Source: Cardinalis cardinalis (lineage: Eukaryota > Chordata > Aves > Passeriformes > Cardinalidae). From it: a DNA stretch of 64,000 nucleotides. Each line of letters opens with the position of its first letter. Within the stretch, counting starts at the first letter, position 1. Positions 22,755-34,700 of the stretch are shown one piece after another. The notes below the pieces were generated by a model. It worked only from the letters and a program-made list of their open reading frames with translations, made no database searches and was not told the origin of the DNA. The stretch is taken from contig JACDOX010000035.1 in NCBI GenBank assembly GCA_014549065.1, positions 145,335-209,334 on the forward strand. Direction: 5' to 3'. Made by a program: the position numbers and the translations under genes.

Positions 22755-25700
22755 GTGAGAGAGCGCGGCAGTGGCCGCTCTGTGTGTCTGTATGTCCGCG
22801 TCTGTCCGCGTGTGTCTCTGTCTGTGTCTGTCTGGTTTGTTGTGGGTGGCGGCCGGGCCCGTCCGTAGCGCAGAGGCGCGGCCCTCGGCGCGCTCCTGAG
22901 GGGAGGGACGGGGTCTTCCCCCTCCTCCTGAGGAGAGCGAGACTGGCATTGGGGTTCCGCCCTGACCCCGGGTCAGGCGGTTGGCACAGACGTTTGTGGG
23001 GCTGGGCTGGCGGGAGCCCCGTTCCCCTGAGCGCACCAGTTTCTGTGCCAGNCCCCGCTCCCCTCAGGCTGCCTCGGGAGAGCCGACTTCCACGGTAGAG
23101 CGAGCACATCAAGAGCAGGACGTTTGTGCAAGCACGCTAGAATCGTGCTTAAGTTTTAAAATTCTTCATGTGTAGCGCGACACGAACGCGATAATAAATG
23201 AACTGTTAAAGGTTTTTTTAGGTCCTTGACAGGAATTTTTAATTTCTTTAGTGCGCAGTGCATTGTGTTGCACTCCGCTGCGAAGGGAAGGGTGTTTACG
23301 TCCGGGTGTCGGATTGACTGCGGAGTGTGCTTCTGTATAGTTTCTAAAGTGGTGTCTTTTGGTCAGTTGTTTTCCCTCTATCTTCCTTCTGCCTCTTTAA
23401 ACTGATGTTGAAAATTTGCAGTGAAATCTATCCGTATAGGGTTTGATTATTTTTTATACCGGAAGTAATATCCAAAGGGAAATCACAATGAAATGCAAAC
23501 TACTGTCAGTATGGCAAACTTCACAAAAACGTGCAGAATTCTCTTGCGTTAGGATTAGATNCTCTCCACATCACTAAATATTCTAAATTTACATGAACCA
23601 GGAAGAGCTTATAGTTGTTTTTCAGATAAACATTTGCATTTTTTTGAGATATTTTCCTGTCATATTTGTGAAGAATTGCACTCTGCTTTGCTGTTGAATT
23701 TTTCTTGCGCTTTATTCCCATTTTATCCTCTACAACCATTGCTGGTTCCCAGGTCAGCAGCTTTGTTTGATTACACAGAGAACGTGTTGATGCATGAATT
23801 ATCACTGTTCTAGTTGTGGCAAATGGCTGGAGTCCTGTCTGCTGTTCAAATGACTGGTTATACTTGGGTTTCAAATGTATCAAGAGGCACTGTGGCGTTC
23901 TAAGAAACACAGTGCTGCGATAGCTCCCGCTCTCCCACTACTTCAGGATGTCTTGAGAATCCTCAAGATCTGCTTGCTTGTTTTTCTGTCAAGTGTCATG
24001 CTTAGTAAAAATTGATTCTTATTTCTTCACAGAATCGTTTAAAAAAAGACTACAGAGCAAGATTCTGCCATGGAGGAGGGTAATTTACACTTAAACACCT
24101 ATTCTTAGATTCTGGAAAATTTACCTTGATTTTTATTTTAGAGCTAAATGCCAAAACTACTTGATGTACTTTATTAAACTGATCATATGATGTTTTACAA
24201 ATTTCTTGTATTTCGTAGTGGTAAGAGGAGCAAGCTCTGTGGGGGGACAAGGCTCTGAGGTTTTCCTTTGCTGAGGCAGCAGGTTGTGGGGTAGCTGTAC
24301 CTAAGGCACCCCTAACTGGACTGCCTGAGGAGGGAAACAGTAATCTGTGCAAACATGTTGCCTTTCAAGGAGTAGAGAGATTAAACCCAGGCAGAGTTCC
24401 AGCATATTTAGACCTTGCTGGTAAATGTTAGAGATGAGTTTGAGCATTTGCAGTGCTGTGATGTTCTTTACATGCGTGTTAGGAGTCTGTGAAGTTTTGT
24501 TGCTGAAATTCATTTCTGGAAATGCATTTAATGAGCTTACCAAATGTACACAATTAGTTGTTTTTAAAAGTATATCATGTTCATTATGGGAGTAAAACTC
24601 CATGGCTTTTCTGTGGTTTTGGTTTTGATCAACACTGTCTGGCTGGTGAATCACTCACTTCTGCCCTTTCCATTTGTGCTGGTTTGAAATAATAATCCAA
24701 CCAGCTGAGCTGGTCACTTGCTTATGGATAGGATACCTGAGGTCCGGTTCTAGGTCTGCTGTGGCTGCATCACTGTGCAGGCAACGTAGCTCCAGGTCTG
24801 ATTTATAAAAAAATTACTTGTTCAAGTGAGACAGCCTAAAGCTCATTTACCTCAGGGCTGTTGCAGTAGTTGCATGTTTTCTTTAATGTAGAGAGAATTC
24901 TTCATTCTTATTATAATCTGTGGCAATGAGGCTTTTTTCCCCAGGAATTCCTACTTAGACAAATCTCTTTGCAGATATCTGTGCATGGAAATAGGTAAAA
25001 ATGTATTAAAATCTGAACTTGAAGAAATAATAACCTAAAATATTTAAAAGTAAAACTTTGTTGTGTTAATATTTGGGATAAGAGCATTTGGCATTTTGAT
25101 TGAAAATATTTTTCTCTCTTCGTTCTAGAAATAAGATTGTTCTACAGCCAGGTCAAAATGTACTGAAACTCATACAGGATTGTTTTGAAAGTAAGCTCTT
25201 ATTTGGTGTTTCGCTTGATTTGCTGATAAAAGAAAATAATGATTTTCTTCCTTGTGTTATATTTAGTGGTAAGTACATGGAAATAAAAAATAGGGATAAA
25301 ATAGATAAAAATAGTATTTCTTAGGGTTTTTAAGAACAGCCCCTTCTCAGCTTTTTAAAACTGTGTCTTAGCTGTTTTATAATCTCTTTCTCAAGCATCT
25401 GATTCCTTTCTTGTTTGGATTTACATGACCTTAGTGAGCCTTAGAACTTGTTAAAATAAATAAAACCTGGACAATTCCAAAATTCCCATATTTACTGTTA
25501 TTTTCTTCATAGGTTGCAGCAGTGATCTTACAATAAACTCTCCAAATAGTTCAACCTTTGTTTTGAAAAATGAGAAGAGGACTTCAATCCAGAGGCAAAG
25601 GGTGAGNTCTGTCAGTGTCATAGTGTAGCACTGCATACAGGTTCATGTGGCTACAAGTTCAATTCTGTAGCATTTGGTTGTGGATGAGCACTGTTAAAAG

Positions 25701-28700
25701 TATGTAGGCTACAATTTAACCATCTATGATAGTTGTTGAAAATGTGTGGTTTTTCTAATTTTGTTATGCTCTGATAGTAAATATTCTATAAGTAGAATTA
25801 TTTAATAGATTTTTTTTCCTTGGGTTTTTACTAATGAAAGCTTCTTCAGCTTTTTGTCCAGGNTAGTTAAATTTCTCATGGTCTGAGGCTGAAGCACTCT
25901 CCCTTGTTACTGGTGGTGGGTATGGCTGTCTTGGACTCCACTGGAATTGGTTGTGGTCACTTTGCCAAATATATGGGCACAGTTCTTAGCTATCAGATGG
26001 GCAATAAAATTTAAAGGGGNTTCATGTAGAAAAGCGGCTGGATAACTCCTGATAGTTATCTGTACAATAACTTCATATGTCTAACTTTGTTGATGAGTGG
26101 AAACAAGGTGAGGGCTTTGTTAATGTGCTGCCTGAGAGGATGATGCCAATAATCTAGAATGTATATTTAGTATAATATTTTGATTTTACTTTTTTAAGTA
26201 GGATATTCTATTAATGGTAGGGTTTAGAAGGGGCAACCTTACAATGGTGTTTGTTTAATTTAGTCTGATGTTAGAATATAATCTCAAATCAATTCTTGCT
26301 AAACCTCAGCCTTAGTAAAGGGTAATTAAACAGTTTAAATGAATTCATTCTAATGACAATAATAAGTGGTTTACCTCGAGATTAGCCAGATGTCTGGTTA
26401 ACGCTGCATATAGATTTTTACTGTACACACTGTTTTTACCTGTTTGAAATTTACAGTTACTTTTAGGGAGTTTTACACCATAGAAAGTTGAAGTGTTTGG
26501 GTGAAATAGAACTNTGATTTGAATGAGTATGAATTAAGGGAAGAACATGAGTTATATTCATGTTCTATAGAAATGTATATTCCTGTTAAAATACTGTTGC
26601 TTTATCAAATATTTTACTTTGTCCCATTATTTGCTACCAACTATGACAGCCCGAGGCAGGGTCAGCCAGCTCTGTGAAAAGAGCCCGTGAGTCTGCAGAA
26701 CCCTCACCTGCATCACCNCTAAAACCAGTCAGCAGCAGAGGTTGGTCACACTATCACTGAATTAAGGTTTTTAAAGTAACTATTTCTTGGGATTTTGTAA
26801 GGTTTTAAGTAAAAGAATGAAACCTGTTCTATGTATATGGCAGGACTGTCATGTGACTCACACCTGAAGGCTGCAACACCTGATTACGTAGCTACTTCTA
26901 AAAAGACAGAGTCTCCTGTGTCTAAAAGTGAAAAGAATAATACTTTAAAAGATGTTGAAGCACCATGCCAGTGTCCGGCTGTGCCTTTGGACCCTGAGAA
27001 TAATGGTGGGGCTGTTGGATCAACTCTTCCTGTGGAGGAAGCGAAAACTCCTGCAGTTAAGTAAGTAGAGCTGAACNTGGTTGTGGTGTCATATTCCAGG
27101 TNTGTCCTCCCCCTCAGGGTAAATTGANTTTGGATTGTGAGCTCATAAAAAATAATTGAAAGCTTTTTAGGAAGTTCTATATCTGGNTTTAGAAAGGGCA
27201 GAATTATATTTTATTTAATATTCTGGTGATAAGTGCAGTACCCAGGTGAAGGAAGCCTGTCAAAATAAAGTTAAACTCTTTTTTTCCAGGAAAGTGCACC
27301 AAACTATCAACTTCTCAGATCGTCTAGACTTCTTCAGTGAATCCTATTGACAGTGTTGACTTTAAAAGTTACAAAAATTTGTTAAAGCAGAAATGAGCAT
27401 TGTTCCTCTCGCTCTGAATATACAAATGTTTTATTCAAAGTAAAATAGCTTCANTTGTAATTATTATCTCCTTGCTGGAAGAATTGAAGCTGAACTGCAG
27501 CACTGGCCAGTGTCCTGGCCACAGTTCTGCTTTCCTGGAGGACTGATTCCCTGGGGTTGATCATACATAAAGATGGACTGACACTGATCCTATTGATGGA
27601 ATGAGATTGTCAGGTTTCCTAGTCGTAGGTGCACTGTCTTTCCAATTTCTCAAGCACATCCTCCTAAAATTAGGAATTTTTCTTGCTGAGCAGCCTTTAC
27701 TTTGATCAAGAGACACATGCTGACTCCATGTTGCCTGTGAGCACTTGCTACTATACTGGAAAGCCCTAATGCTCACCTGTGTTGCAGCAAGTTTCCAAGG
27801 GAAGCTCGTTCATAGGAAGTGAGATGCTGTCTGCAGGAGCATCTGTTCATCCTCACAATACTTTATTGTGCACTCAGGATTTATAGCAGCATATTTGAAT
27901 GCTGTTTCTCATTTGTAGATTGCATTTTGATAAGCGGAGTACACCAGCTGCAGCAAAGAGCCATGGAGAAGTGGAAAATTTGGAAGGACCTCAGCCTGGG
28001 AGAGATGAGCAGGTTGTTCCTGTGCAAGGAACAGAACATGTTACTGCNGCATCTGCCCGGACAGAGAAGACCTTCTCTTCAGCTGTCTTAGCAGCTGTAG
28101 CAACAAGAAGAACACTTGGACAGAGGTTTGTATGGAGGCTTTATATGGAGCATATGATGAATGAACTTTATAATAATTCTTTTGAGGAACATTCCTTACT
28201 GTGTCTAGGTGTGGGGAGTTACCACTAGATTTGGAAGATTGAAAGTCAATTTCCCCCCCACCCTGATTGATATGAATGTTTTTTCCCTCCATTCTTTAGA
28301 TATTCAGCCTCCATATCACCACCATCACCTTGTCCTGTGAAATACAAAGAAATAGAAATAGAAAATGAATGCGAATTTTTAATTGATGAATCAGGTGGTG
28401 CATCTTTTACTTCTTGGATTTCGATACCCACTAAGAAGAAAAAGTCAAAAAATGATGGCTCTGCAGCTCCCATTTCTAAACCTCAGGCCACTGAAAAGGA
28501 GAAGACACGGAATAAGAAAGTCAAGAACAGAAAAGTACAGGGTAAAGCACTTACTAAACAGAAACTGGATCATCCAGATGTTGGAGCTTTTGACTTCAAA
28601 GAAACGTCAGTGTCAGATCCAATCCCTAATAGTGAAGAAAATGTCCTTACATCTCAAAGCCGAAAGAGTACTTGTGTGGGTAAGTTATTTAACAACTCTT

Positions 28701-31700
28701 CAGAATTGACCTTACAGGTCACATTATTGGATTATTTTCTGATGGTTTATAAGAATGTTATAGTAAAGTAGAGGATAAACATCAATAGATTTGTTTTTTG
28801 GTGTTTCAGTTGTGCAGTTAGATTTGGGTGAGACAGAGAGGCAGTGAGACAGTGTCTTCACTTTTTTCGCCACATCCTTTGCCTTTCCTGTTAGAACATT
28901 AACAATTAAATTAGCAGTGTTGCCTTTTTGTATGAAGAGTCATAGAAAGTAGGTACCCAACAAGCTTTTGTTCCTCTCGCCATAGAAAGGCAGTTATATT
29001 TGGACAGGAAGGGGAGTTGACTTTTAGGAATTATTTGTGAAGGGTTTTGTAGCATGAAACACTGAAAACTGGAAAGCAGACTGAGTGTAACATTTCTGCC
29101 CCCTTTTTTATTAGGAAATACTGAAAGAACACTGAGAAGTTTTTCATGGACTATAGTTTAGTGAAAGCCTTCTTTTAGCCAGTGGTGATAAAACTGGTTT
29201 TGTGATACCTCTTTTTTTTTTTTTCCCCATTTTGATTCTTTGGTGGTTTTTTGTGCATTCAGATGTTAACATAAATCTTCAAGTTTAATGGGAAAAGGTA
29301 TTCATGTCCAAATATTTTGTGTATTGACAGGAAAGACTAAAAAGGATGCACTTAGACAAGACTCTCCAAACCAGAAAAAGAACACATCCTGGAAACCAGA
29401 AGCTGAAGAACCGATGTGGCCTGGATTGGAAACAGAATCATCTGATGAAGAGCAGCATAAACCAAGTACGCCAAGTGAGGATTTGCCTATGCCCTCATCT
29501 GGGCATCAGAAAGAGCAGACTGTGTCACTGAAAAAATCTCTCAAATCTTCCAAGAATCTGCAGTTGGCTTCTAAAGCTTCTCAGCATTTAGTTAAGAAGA
29601 AACAAACTGCTAAGCGGAAACTTCCAAAAGTCAAAGTAGCTAAGAGAGAGACAGTAACTCAAAGGAAAAAGCTTACAATATCTGTCCAGAAAAGTAGTAA
29701 TAAAAAGCCTCAGTTACAAAGAGAGGAGAGTTCTGACAGTGGACCTGGTGAAGAAGAGCTTGAAAGAGAGCCAGTAGAACTGAATGAAGTGTGCACCACA
29801 TCTTTGCATCAGAAATTAGAGACTCCTGTGAGTCAGAAGTTGGCTAAGCCTGAAAAGCCTAAAAATGCATTACACACTCCAGAGTCACCTGGTGATGCCA
29901 ATAACAGAACTCCTCTAAAAGCACTCCAGCATCCCTTGGAGAGTGTGAAGAATCCTGGAAAGAAATGGTCTGCCAAGTCTGCAGGGAAGATACCCAAAAA
30001 GATTCCACGTAGAACCAATAAAGCTCTTCACTCAAGCCCTGAAGGCTCTGAGTCTCAAACAGATTCAGACAGCTCTTCTATACAGGACACGGCAAGGAGA
30101 AAAAAGAAGTTACCAGATGTGAAAATAAAAAGTAACAAAAGAAAACATAACAGACAGCATGGACCACAGTAAGCTATTTGTGTGATTCTTTACAAATGTG
30201 GTATGTAACTTGGTAGATAATTAAATGCATCTTGTCAACTTTTAAGCAGTGAGGGCCCAGTTCAAGTACATGGTAGTTTGAGGCCGGTTGAATAGTCAAT
30301 AGAGAAACCAAGCAGTTTAATCAACATTCTTTTCTCAAAGCTGGGTGCCATACTTAGTGTCTCCTACATGAGGAAAATTGTTCTAGTTAAAGTTTTCTTG
30401 TGAGATTTGCAGAGCAGATCTAGTTTAACACAATCCCACCACGCACAGAATAACTTCACTGTCAAGTTGGTTCCCTTTTAAAAATAAATTTAGAAAATAC
30501 AGCATTTAGTTCTTCAGCTATATTTATTTTTGTCAATCTAAAGACTAAGTTCAAGTGGTCAAAACCTGGTTGATAATCACTGGTCTTTGCATTGGTTTTT
30601 AATTTTTTTGTATGTCTTTTTTATAGTTTTGTTCAGGACATAAAGTTATTGACCTACAGGTTCCTTTCATTAACTTTATTTAACACCAAATATAATAAGA
30701 GTGTTGTTTTCTATTCTAGGGATTCCTTTGTAGCTGAGAAGGTTGTGAGTTGCCAAAGGTAATTTCTTGAGTTGTCTGGAAAACGTTGCTTTAATCCTAC
30801 TTTTGCCCCATGGAGACCCCCTGAGTGTGGGCAGCTGGTACAGCTGCTGTGTTTTGTGCCTTACTGGTGAAACACTGAGTAGAACAGCATTGTGATTCCT
30901 GCTGGAAGGCTTTAAATACTGTGCTAATACAGTTAATAAAGTAATACAATTTTTCTTTCTGTCATGAATAGGGGGTCATAATAAGCATATTGCCTTTGGG
31001 GATTTCTTTCCTTTGAGACTTGCTTCCACATTAGTGTGTAATTTTTGAACAGAAAGATCAGTGCTCCTAGAACTAATGACAGCTGTACTAATAAAATTGA
31101 NGTCAAGTAGGGTATAGAGCTCGGTCTACAATCCAAACTCTTTGTGCATGTACATAGGCATGTATCTTCCCCTTTCATGAGATGGAAACTTAGTAATGAA
31201 GCAAACAGGAGTGGCAGTCTGTGAATTTATTAAATTCTTATGCAGTCATTGTACTGAAAATGTTGGGGGCTTTATTTCTAAGGGGAACTTACTGCAGACT
31301 GACTTGGANAAATTTGCAGTGTCGATTTGCTGACCTAGGTAATTGAAATGCACCTTTTGGAGTTGAGGTGGATAACAGCTGAGCTTCANTGGCACAGTAA
31401 AAGCAGTGAAGCACAGCCTCAGATGGAGGAAGAAGGAAGGTTAAGGGTGCTGATTCTAAGGCTGTAGAAGTTCTGTGACAAGTGGCTTGATTGCTGGAGA
31501 ACCTCTGTTGGAGTTATATGTGTAAATTGTTGCCATTTTATGGGGAGGATTTCGTGACAGGCTACATTTTATTTTCCTGTCCTTTCCTTAGAGTATGCAA
31601 AACAACTCTTTAAAGCTCTTTTAATTGTAAGTTATCTTTTATAGTTATAGTATATAGATAATTGTAAGGTAATGCTACAGAGGTGGCAAGAAGGTCTGTT

Positions 31701-34700
31701 CTGGAATGGAGAAAAAAAGTTTAGGAAACCTCTTTAGAGAGGAAGTGTGAACACTTAATTGCCTGCTAACTGAGTAGGGGAGTAGTTAATGAACTTCTGA
31801 CCTATGATTTTTAAGGAGTAGTCATTTGCTTCAGTGTGTAATTGGTATAGACTTGTTTAAAAGCAAAATAGAACCCAGCCCACATGATCCAAAAAACCCT
31901 TTAATTTGCCATTCTTCGTAGTGCTGTAATGTTCCTTTGACATGTTCAAGCAGGTGTATTTTTTTTCGTTTGCAGTGGGCCTGTTCTAGAAGACGGACTT
32001 ATTTCCAGCATTAAGACTCCTGAGCAGGATGATATATCTTCAGGTAATGTTTGAACTTTGTAATTCCTTACATTTTATGTATAAGCTTCTTAAAAACTGT
32101 GACTGACAGTTCAGTAATTTCTGTTGTATTCAGCTTGTCCAGAAGAAGAAATGCAGATTTTATTGGCTGTGGTTACATTTCTGTCCAATTGTGTGGTACA
32201 GCATGTCAGCTTTATCTGGTTAGCTTTGGGAGAATGTAGCCCTCCATGTTTTGGCATCGTCCATACCAGGATAAAGTTATTCTTTCTGAAATACTTAAAA
32301 CAAAATTTTCAGGCTCAGTTTGTACCAGTTTGATGTGTTCCCATGTGATGGTCCTGTATGCAGTCACTTCAGGTAAACCTGAGCCAAATTACAGCGTTGA
32401 TGGAGTCATGGTCTGTTCCCCAAAGAATACTTTGGTTTCGTGGTTTTTTTGGAGAGGAGTTGTTTGTTTTGTTTGGTTTTTTGTTTCTGGGGGCTTTTCT
32501 GTTTGCTTTGTTGTGTTAGAGTTTTTTTTTTGTTAGTTGTTTGGTTTGGTTTTGTGTTTGGGGGTTTTTGTGTGGGAGGGGTTATTATTATTTGTTTGGT
32601 TTCAGTTTTAAATTTCACTGCTCAAGTTCCACATGTTGTTGTAATGAACATGAGCCCTGGAGATACAAAGTCTTTTCCTTAGTGCTTCAGAGCCAGATGT
32701 GGATGTCATTAGTCCATGCAATACTTTTTTCAGATACCAACTTTTGTGTGTGTTCTGGTAAAAAATTTGTTCTGAAGTTAGGTTTCAGTGATATAAATCT
32801 GAATGACCTTGCATTTTGATCAATAAAATTATGTGTATAGTTTATAATTTGTCAATGTTCACTTTATCAAGAGGAATAGGTCTGAGGAGTATTTACTTGA
32901 ATGTATAATTTTCAAGTAATTTTAAAGTTTATTCTATTTAAAACTAATCACAGATACTGTTTACACTGGATTTAATATATGTTTATAAAAGGTGTTGGTG
33001 GAAGCACTATCCTTGGGACTTCTGTTTGTGTTACTTTTGGTTGCTTCTAGTTAGCATGTTGAATAAGTCAGGAATAATAAATGCCTTTGGTGATGGGGTT
33101 TTTGAATGTGTTTTCAGATAATTCTGAAGACTTGGATTACAAATTAAGACAACTGTTGTCGGACGAAATAGCAAAGCATAAAATAGGTAAGAGTATTTTA
33201 AAATATAATGTAAGTGTGTAAATGCAAGTGCATTTTCAACTTGATTTAAATGTTACTGAAGGAGACACAAACACCTAGAAATGGGTTCATCTGTTCATAA
33301 GTATTTACAGATTGTGTTTGTTATTTCTTCAGGCCTTCAGCCATTCTCTTAATTTGAAAGTTTTTAAAACTTCTAGTGTTTCTCTTTTTTTTTACTCCAT
33401 TCAACAATTATCTTTTTAACTGCCACACTTTGGTTTTTCGTGGTATTGTGTTAAGGAAACTTTCAGATCTGACCATCCAGGAGCCAATCTGGCANTCACA
33501 CTCCCACCACNGCAGACTTAAAGTCCTGGGACAGAAACCCCTTTACAGTGGGTGGCTCCAGTGCCCTNGCAGGTGCCCCGTTTTACTCTGTACACAGCCA
33601 GATTTCCTTCCTGGCTTGCCTCTGAGTTTCATAGCAGAGTCTCAGACCTCTGGTTCCTTTAAGTAATTTTATGGTGTAGCAACAGAATTACAGCTTAAAC
33701 TGGAACCAAGGACTATCTGGGCTTTTGTACCCTCACATTCTGTGTGCTCAACAGTCTGGGGTGCTGCTGGTCCTTCCAGCTGAGTCCTCAGCTCCTGCTG
33801 TGTCCCTGAGTGTCCAATCACTTGGCTGGGCCACAGGTCCCTGTGCNCATTGTGGTTCAAAGGGTCATCAGCTCATGACCTCTTGCCTGAGNCTCTCCTG
33901 CAGAGCTCAATCTGGCTGGCACTGAAGCTCCACACCCAGCTGTGTGCGCTGAATATATTAGTAAAAAACTGAGTCAGGACAAACTCTTACTGTACAGTGA
34001 GAACAGTAAGAATTTGAATTGGTTTTATGCAGTAAAACTGAGGGTGCAAGTAACCTGCCTTCTGTGGTGGTCTGAGTCTGGATAGGATGGAACAATGGTT
34101 GTGCAGTCAGTTGTAGTCCCATGCTTGTCTGTTTACATTATGGGTNTTTTTTTATTGGCTTCGTTATTATTTTATGCACAACACTTTAGTTGTCTACCTT
34201 CACAAACTGTTTCAGCAACTGTTTCATATTTACCATTTTTAAATATTTAAATATTCTTGATTAATTTGCTTTGAGATATTAAGGGGCTTTTACTCTTCTT
34301 ACAAACATTAAAATATCATACTGTATTCATATGTGGCAGCTTACACAACTTCAAAGTTGAGACTATGTGATTAGTACATCTGAAGATAAATATCTGACAA
34401 ATCCTGGAAATNTGTGATTTCTTTTTGCAAAAGTGCTGCTCTTCTGGACCCTGGAAACAGGACTTCTGAATCTGGAAGAGAAGGATGTACTTAGGCAGTC
34501 TCTGTTACCCTCCCCTTCCCATAACTGAGGCAGTGCCTTTTCATGGTTTCTAATGAAATCCCCCAGATTCAGGCAGGATTCTTAGTCTTTTTCAAGAACT
34601 TTGTCTTCACAGATGTAGCATGTTTGCTGTCCTTGAGCTTGAGCTCCTAGTGTCTGTGTATCAGTGGTTCACTAACATATATAGAATGAGATCTAATGTC

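Larger units (their letters stand above)
22480..23070 (+). promoter_or_regulatory. CENPC: CpG island promoter of CENPC
   Basis: Sharp rise in G+C and CpG density against AT-rich flanks, covering the first CENPC exon. No TATA box is evident. Visible elements: an NRF1-like palindrome TGCGCAGGCGCA (22541-22552, one mismatch to consensus), a CCAAT box (22608-22612), and TTCGAA (22694-22699), a possible cell-cycle CHR with a GGCGCG CDE-like block just upstream. Three (CG)n tracts lie at 22558-22570, 22661-22671 and 22713-22721. No transcription start can be fixed from sequence alone. Confidence 0.85.

Noticed and set aside
22260..23112. Minus-strand frames of 258 and 248 codons over the CpG island
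   Set aside because: They overlap each other and CENPC exon 1, and consist of Arg/Pro/Ala/Gly-rich sequence expected from G+C-rich DNA with few stops. No family resemblance or splice support.
28337..28771. Independent small genes suggested by ATG-started frames at 28337, 28383 and 29288
   Set aside because: These are CENPC exons 8 and 9 read through flanking intron; the ATGs are internal or intronic.
32406..32618. Lys/Thr/Gln-rich minus-strand frame and Phe/Cys/Val-rich plus-strand frames
   Set aside because: Products of the G/T low-complexity tract.
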